Shown piece by piece: positions 57,861 through 64,000 of a stretch of 64,000 nucleotides of DNA; the stretch's first letter is position 1; every line of letters begins with the position of its first letter. The translations under genes and the position numbers were made by a program. Under the pieces are notes generated by a model. The model worked only from the letters and a program-made list of their open reading frames with translations, did no database searches and was not told the DNA's origin. The stretch lies in the NCBI GenBank assembly GCA_947034895.1, contig OX344763.1, positions 8,744,501 through 8,808,500 on the forward strand, written 5' to 3'. This DNA is from Rhytidiadelphus loreus. Lineage: Eukaryota; Streptophyta; Bryopsida; Hypnales; Hylocomiaceae.

Positions 57861-59014
57861 TTCTCATACAATAGTTTAGAAGCAAACAAACTATATCTCA
57901 TTGTTTGACAAAAATTACAAAATATTTGCACAAGAGAATTGAAATTTGAAATTCCATACAATAACTTTTGCACTTTGCATTTAGAATATTCAATTCTTTT
58001 CTAAAAATGTCACATTGTATAAAAAGTGGTTAATATATTTACATTGCTCTTCAAAATTTGGATGCATGCAATGTAACCTACGTTTCTATTCATACTAATC
58101 TAATAACATCATGTCTTATTACAAAAACATTAGTGCGGAAAGCTACTTTAAGGGGCATCATCAACCATGGTTTATCAATGAGCAAGTTTACTACCTATCC
58201 ACATATTAATAACTGTCTTCTTCAAATTAGGCTCAATAAGGTCACCTTACTTCCTTACAAAGTACCTCACTGTGAATGTATTTTCAAATACTTCATTGTC
58301 ATATTTCTCTATAATTATCATTCATATTCATCAAGTGGTCATTTTTTCTAATAGAATACAAGATAGATTTCATTGTATATTTATGATTTTCTTGCATGAT
58401 CTCGTACTATGGTCCTCTTTGAATGTTGTAGCCCATATACATAGATTATCTATAATGAATCGTGTTTTCCAACTTTTTTTCCTTAATAGGTTATCTGTAA
58501 TGAATCTTGGGAGACTCAAAATCCATATAGTTCGCCAATATGTCCTTTTGGAGATAATCACTCATTCTTGAATGACATCAAGAGTTTCAATTGAACAACC
58601 AAATTGATTATTTTCAATGCATAATTACAAGAAAGAACTTGCAAATCATAATAATGATTTTTGCATCATAATTAGGAAAGATTCAGCGAACAAGGGAAAT
58701 TTAAGAAGACCCCATCTTATAAAGACCCTAAGAATCAAGAAGAAATTCTATAAACTCCAATGGAGTTCCTAAAAATTAAGGCATATATATATTAGCAACT
58801 CCAATCTAATGAAAGAAATTGAGGGGAAATAAATAGAAAATGATTTTTACTAATTTAAAAAAAATTATTTTGAGATTTATATGAAATATCAAGATTCTAA
58901 GGAAAAAAACTTTCAAAATCAAAAAGAAGAAGAAGAAAGATGTTTAGAATCTCTTCTTTATGTAGAAAATTGTGAAAAAAAGATGTCCTAAAGGTAATGG
59001 CTTCCACCTCCACC

Positions 59015-59095
59015 CACAGTCGCTCCACATCCAAGGTCGCCCTGATCCACATTTTCCTCCAAGAGAGGTCGCCCAAGACCCGAAGTTGCTTGAAG
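59015..59095. repeat. GCGAC-type motif array R13 (small)
   Basis: Three loose motifs ('cacagtcgctcc', 'aaggtcgccctg', 'gaggtcgcccaa'). Confidence 0.5.
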
Positions 59096-59509
59096 AACGT
59101 GTTGCATTGCATTTTCTTCGTAATGAAGGAAGATATTGACAACTTCATTATGGTCAATTACTTTTGTTTTAGCTTGCTAGATATTTTAATGGACCTTCTT
59201 TATTAGCTGAGCTACGTAAATAGACCTTGATGAGATCAGATTTCATAGCCAAGACACCTAATCTCATTTATTAAAAATGGAAGCTCTTCTAAAAATCTAG
59301 TTGCTTTGGATTCTCTATAGTGCAACTTGAATTTCACAATTTCCTATTTGATCTATGAATTTGCTCTAGTATATAAATTTAGAACAAGATGTCATCTTCC
59401 ATTGAACGCTCGAGTTTTGCAAAAAGGCAATTATGTTAAATATATATGGTTCACTATTATTTATTTCATTGTGATTACATTATATGAAATAAACCAAATA
59501 AGAAAGATC

Positions 59510-60215
59510 ATACATATATCTCCATCAGTTTTTTTGTATTTCAAAATTCATTTGATAAATTATACACCTGTAGAATGACTCATTGAGATTTGTTTAAATC
59601 AAAAGGGGAAGTTTTCATTTACATCCCTTCCCCACTCAATTTCTAAGTTAGAGATGAAGGTGGTAAATAATTCATGAGTACAAAGATGCCTCGAGAATCA
59701 AAAAAATTAAATGGGAAAAGTATTGCAAATATCTCCATGCATTATTTTGTATTTTGAAATACACTTGATAAATTATACACCCGTCAGTAGGGTAATTCTT
59801 TGAGATTTGCATAAATTAAATCAAAAGGAGAAGTTTTCATTTAAATCCTTTCCCCACTAATTTCTAAGTTAGAGGTGAAGGTGGTAAATAATTCATGAGT
59901 ACAAAGATACTTGGAGAATCAAGAAAATTAAATGGGGGAAGGTATTGCAAATATTTCCATGCTTTATTTTGTATTTTGAAATACACTTGATAAATTATAT
60001 ACCCGTCAGTAGGGTAATTCTTTGAGATTTGCATAAATTAAATCAAAAGGGGAAGTTTTTATTTAAATCCCTTCCATCTAATTTTTAAGTTAGAGATGAA
60101 GATGGTAAATAATTCATGAGTACAAGGATGCTTGGAAAAAAGAAGAATTCAAATGGAGAAGTTTTTATACGAATCTTTGTGCATTATTTTATATTTTAAA
60201 ATCCACCTCATGATT
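59510..60215. repeat. 222-bp tandem repeat, about three copies
   Basis: 'tcaaaagg' and its surroundings recur at 59599, 59821 and 60043, exactly 222 bp apart, with 'ctaagttagagatgaaggtg' and 'aattcatgagtacaaagatg' in each copy. It lies inside the 6.1-kb element. Confidence 0.85.
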
Positions 60216-61332
60216 AATCACTAGAAGAGAAAGGAATGTTTTAAGTATGGTCTTAGCAATATAGTTCTATAATTTATGACCTTTTAGCAGATTTTTAGTA
60301 AAAATTTATTAGAAATACGTTTGTTTTCAATAAAAATTTACTAAAAATCTCCCTAAAGGTCATAGATTGTAGGACTATACTACTAGGTTGTACTTAAAAC
60401 ACCCTTTTCTTTTGTAGAGAATACATTGTTAGGATGTTAAGCTCTAAAGTTTCAATTGTCTTTGTAGCTTGCAAAATGGATTTTGGGCAACTTCATATAA
60501 GGTCGATTTTTTATGAAGTTTTTGATACTTTTTCATGATATAGAAAAACTTACTAGTTTTATGGGATTGTAATTTGTATTTTAATTGGTGCCAAAGAGCA
60601 AGAGTTATACCACAATAAGCCTAAATATAAATTAGGCGAACAAAAATAAATTCACAAAAACTTGGATTAAAAATTAAAGTTTTTTTGTTCTCACAGATTG
60701 AAATTCTTTTGTACTTCAAAAGCTTTGGTTCATTTTTTTTGGATTGATGGTGTGAAGGTTATAGAGCATCTTCTTTTGTGAGTAATTATAGTATCATATT
60801 TTTAAAAAATAGGTATAGGATTCTCTTGGGCCACTCAAGTTTAAAATTTTTTTAAGACAAATAAGTTCAGAAAATTAACTTTGATGGTTAAGAACAATCT
60901 CAGCATTGGAATTAGTGTGTTTTAATTCCATTTTAAAGCTATTAATGATAAAGTTTTTTCTCTCCATAATGTACTTTCCTCACTACTTAATAATTTTTTA
61001 AAGAATGAAACCACATTATTTTTAAATTTTAAATTTTTTATATTTTCAAAATTTTAAATTCAAGACTACGGTATAATGCAAACTTTTTTAAGTTAAGAAG
61101 ATTCAAAGTCTCTTAAACTAGTTTGCCAATATATCACAAACATGATTTCTTCACTTTGAATGCATTTATCTTGCAATCTATGTGGTGAAAGTCTTTGAAA
61201 TTGTTTCCACACATTGTCATACTATTCTACTTTAAGATCCTACGGTCACATATTCAAAAGTACCATTAATTTTTTTTTCTCTTTGTGCTAGAAATGGTAG
61301 TTTTGAGAGTTCTTTTGGGACAATTGCAACAA

Positions 61333-61411
61333 AGAGGTCGCCCCAAGACCCGCAATTGTCCTTGAGGGGACTAGAGGTCATCCCTAGACCCGTGGTCGCC
61401 CTTCAAGAAGC
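61333..61411. repeat. GCGAC-type motif array R14
   Basis: Motifs 'aggtcgccccaagacccg' and 'cccgtggtcgcccttc', in the position matching R1 of the giant element. Confidence 0.65.
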
Positions 61412-61513
61412 AAGCCATGTCACCTTAAGTCATAGTTACGTAGAACAAATTGTTTTTACTGAGGGGTAAAAAATTTTAAAAGCCAAAATCCGTACGCGAC
61501 AACAAAAAACACC

Positions 61514-61816
61514 GACATTAGATGGGATTCAGCCATTGGGGAGGGCTGTGAGTTCCCCAGTCGAATCCAGTCTGAAATCTGTCCATACCCGCCGTTCCCC
61601 GCCTGTGCTAACCTGGCCAAGTGACTGCCAGGTCAGAGTTTTTGAAAAAAAAAAAAAAAAAAAACCTTTGTTTTTCATTTTAAGGATTTAAAAATAAATA
61701 AATAAAAATTTTGAAAAAAAATAATTTCTGCCGTCACGTTTGATGGGGTTCCCGGGGAACGGAGCTGGGAACGGCGTTGAAACGGCCCTCCAGCCCCCTG
61801 GAATCCCATCTAATGT
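61514..61816. mobile_element. 303-bp MITE nested in the 6.1-kb element
   Basis: A perfect 16-bp inverted repeat ACATTAGATGGGATTC...GAATCCCATCTAATGT bounds GC-rich ends and a central poly-A tract. The giant element's homologous terminus (1860-1895) lacks it, which gives the empty site. No clear TSD was found. Confidence 0.68.
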
Positions 61817-61894
61817 ACTCGACAACTCGACAATTCGACATGCGATGTCTACTAGACGCCAAAACCTGAAATCTTGTCAAACAAGACAACCCTA

Positions 61895-61902
61895 TTTTTA
61901 TA
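61895..61902. repeat. Right TSD of the 6.1-kb element (TTTTTATA)
   Basis: Directly follows the terminal AGACAACCCTA and matches 55751-55758. Confidence 0.78.
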
Positions 61903-62905
61903 TTGAAATCCAATGTTCGTTGTAGTTGCAAATTTTTAAAAACTTTTTGTCTATTTGGCTTTGCTTGTGTGAATAGGAAGTAAAAATAGTCTATTTTTCA
62001 ATTAGAGGGATATTACATGTGAAAGACTAGTTGACATCAATTAGATATGAATTGGGCTAATAATCTAAAATAGAAGTAAGGTCAAATAGATAGAAACACT
62101 TTCCAATGAACAGTTGCATTACTTTGATTCTCACTCATTTCATTTTGGGACTATATGTCCAAATAACCATTAGTTGTTGTTTTCTCTCTCTCCAGTGTGA
62201 AATAACAGTTAGTGTCTAGATTTCTAAAACTCTCAAGCTTTCTACAATTTATCAAATTAATATTAATACTATATTGCAAGTTGCAAATATTTGTGTGAGC
62301 TCACAATGAGTGAGTTTGTGTGATTGTTTGTGTAATTGTGTTATTTGAACTCACAAGTGGTGAGATTTCTTTGTTGGAAGTTGTAATAGCTTGTGTGAAA
62401 TTTGTAATCCAGTTGTCTAAATGTGTGATTTTAAGAATTACCAGAGTTGTAATTGTTAATTGTTGAGAAGCTATTTGACTACGAGTTGTACTAGTATGGA
62501 ATGTAATTAAATTGGCTAAGTTTAGTCTAGTTGTCAATGCGGAATTTAGTATAGTTCACTACGTTAGGTGAGATTTGGGGCCTCCCAAAGACCATTTTAG
62601 GCCTATTCCCTTCATTGCTCCCCCGTAGTGAAGGAAGGGTCGGCTATCAAGTTTTTTTTCTTAGAAACAATTTTTTTTTAATTAAATTAAATTCTTTAAA
62701 ATGCAAATAAAAGTTGAATTTAAAAAATAAATAAATAGAAAAATGAGGTGGCAACTTCTTAGCCACGTAGGACTATTGCGGTGTCATTGTAGCAATCGAG
62801 TTTGCTGGTTATCATTGCATGATAACTTGCAGTCTTTTGAACACCTCAAATCTCACCTAATGTTCCTAATTGACTAGTATTGTTTCTAGTATTACGTCCA
62901 TATGT
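61903..62905. other. AT-rich spacer, no gene
   Basis: Only T/G-rich simple text (62290-62500) is visible. No supported feature is seen. Confidence 0.35.
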
Positions 62906-62949
62906 GGTAGGCAGTTACTGCCTCTTTTGAGTGCATAGTGACTAAGTGT

Positions 62950-63411
62950 CACACAACCCAAAAGAGGCAGTAATTCACCCCTCTAAAAAAAATACCCCCC
63001 TCCCTTCCCCCCAAGTTTCTAAAATTTTAAAATTTGATTTTTTTTGTTAAAATCTTAATATTAAAATTTTATTAAGCTTGATTTTTCAAACACACACCAC
63101 CACTCTTATAATTTTGAGAGGGTGGGGGTTTCATAAAATCAATATAGGACATATTGATTGTATCCTGATTGATCCGTATCATGTATCTTGTACATGTATA
63201 CTCTATACAATAACCTATACAATATAGAATATTCGTATCCGATATCGATAGGGGACAATTTTTCACAATGACCCTCATCAACGGCAAAGAGAGGGCCCCG
63301 GGTCTTTTTTCCAAAAACAATCAACGGCTAGGGTGACCGGGAGAGAATCAACGGTTGAGGTGGGCCTAGGGAAGAAAAAGGGGGTGATTGCCTCTTTTGA
63401 GTGCATAGTGT
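62950..63411. mobile_element. Approximately 460-bp MITE-like element
   Basis: The left end includes CAAAAGAGGCAGTAATTCACC and the right end GGTGATTGCCTCTTTTGAG, an imperfect inverted repeat. A third copy of the end sequence, TGCCTCTTTTGAGTGCATAG, lies just outside at 62925-62946, so boundaries are approximate. No coding capacity is seen. Confidence 0.45.
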
Positions 63412-63784
63412 CAAATTGATGTATATTTTGGTGTATTAAGTTGTTGAGAAGCTAATAGATTGAGAAGTAATAAGGTAAAACAACCCATAATGGTCAGATC
63501 ACCCATAGTGGACACCTCATGATCCCATGACGGTTTTCTTAGACCACAATCAATATCTAACTTGACACTCATGAAAAGATTAGTGACCGCATTAGGTACA
63601 CCCAACTTTTACAGTGTAAGAGCATTCCTACGGCAAACTTGCTAAACAGGGGCGCCAAATCACAAAAAAATGCTCTCATTTAAATACGAGAATTAAATCC
63701 ACCAACCATCTCATGGTTGTTGTAAAATATCTCCATCTTACCTTGAGATTAGAATTGAGTAGAGAAACTCTTTATATATATATG

Positions 63785-64000
63785 AAGTGGTAGGATGTAG
63801 AACAACCCATGTGGATTAATGTAAATTAGAATTAGTAGGAGCTTAATTGCTCATAGTTAAGTCAAAAATAGTTTTTGTTTTTCAATAGAATTTCAAACCT
63901 CATTTAGGCATGGTAGAATTTTTTTTTCAAAACACTTTGAACTAAGAAAAGTTGTTAAATGAAGATAACTTTCATTTCCAAAAATCCATTTGAGATTTAG
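63785..64000 (+). repeat. Second copy of the foldback arm, cut by the window end
   Basis: It matches about 53275-53500 ('gctcatagttaagtcaaaaa', 'cctcatttaggcatggtaga'). The window ends inside it. Confidence 0.65.

Larger units (their letters stand above)
55759..61894. mobile_element. 6.1-kb non-autonomous relative of the giant hAT-like element
   Basis: The left end CAGGGTTGTCTACCCG continues for about 170 bp as the reverse complement of the giant element's right end (31800-31967). The right end ...AGACAACCCTA is the reverse complement of the giant's left end (1791-1980), including the TTGTCGAG repeats and 'gtacgcgacaacaaaaa'. TSD is TTTTTATA. It carries three small motif arrays and filler repeat Z but no transposase or cargo gene, so it would need transposase in trans. 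Its last base A in place of G is a terminal mismatch. Confidence 0.82.

Overview
This looks like nuclear DNA of a land plant, dense in transposons. The background is AT-rich, genes are sparse, there is a plant-type hAT transposase, and inverted-repeat elements and LTR-like repeats are abundant. I cannot name the species. Low gene density and lack of recognisable housekeeping genes fit a large repeat-rich genome (fern, lycophyte, bryophyte or similar), but that is inference.

The main structure is one very large DNA transposon, 1791-31967 (30,177 bp). Its ends are the 11-bp inverted repeat CAGGGTTGTCT / AGACAACCCTG, and an 8-bp direct repeat, GTTGAATC, flanks it (1783-1790 and 31968-31975). The flanking DNA rejoins into a repeat whose uninterrupted copy is at 36.6-38.9 kb, so the window holds its own empty site (about 38380-38392). 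Inside are: a hAT transposase with all catalytic residues but an amber codon at codon 25 (2920-6207); two related cargo genes of an unrecognised family, one ending in a RING-H2 finger, each broken only by nonsense codons (8090-9760 and 28691-31171); an intact divergent protein kinase (19777-21417); a small coiled-coil ORF (26348-26720); and six copies of a roughly 280-nt unit with the layout of an RNA polymerase III gene. Arrays of a GC-rich motif (GCGAC-N4-GGGT) lie upstream of every one of these genes. The interior is roughly mirror-symmetric around the kinase.

A second member of the same family lies at 55759-61894 (6,136 bp, TSD TTTTTATA, opposite orientation). It has the same two ends and some motif arrays but no gene, so it looks like a non-autonomous derivative. 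The GCGAC-type arrays occur only inside these two elements.

The rest is repeats. 1-1790 plus 31976-34500 is a head-to-head pair of LTR-like copies, one arm of which received the giant element. 34.5-43.2 kb holds a 50-bp minisatellite, another LTR-like family, a degraded ORF and a possible integrase fragment. 43.3-55.7 kb holds a TIR element, a degraded RING-finger gene and a foldback element with a ~320-bp-arm palindrome. 61.9-64 kb holds a MITE and a second copy of the foldback sequence cut by the window edge.

Working model (inference): a hAT-family transposon has grown to about 30 kb, carries kinase and RING-type cargo plus a repeated Pol III-like RNA unit, and uses a shared motif array as promoter and/or transposase-binding DNA. 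Most of its protein genes now carry nonsense changes of the C-to-T type.
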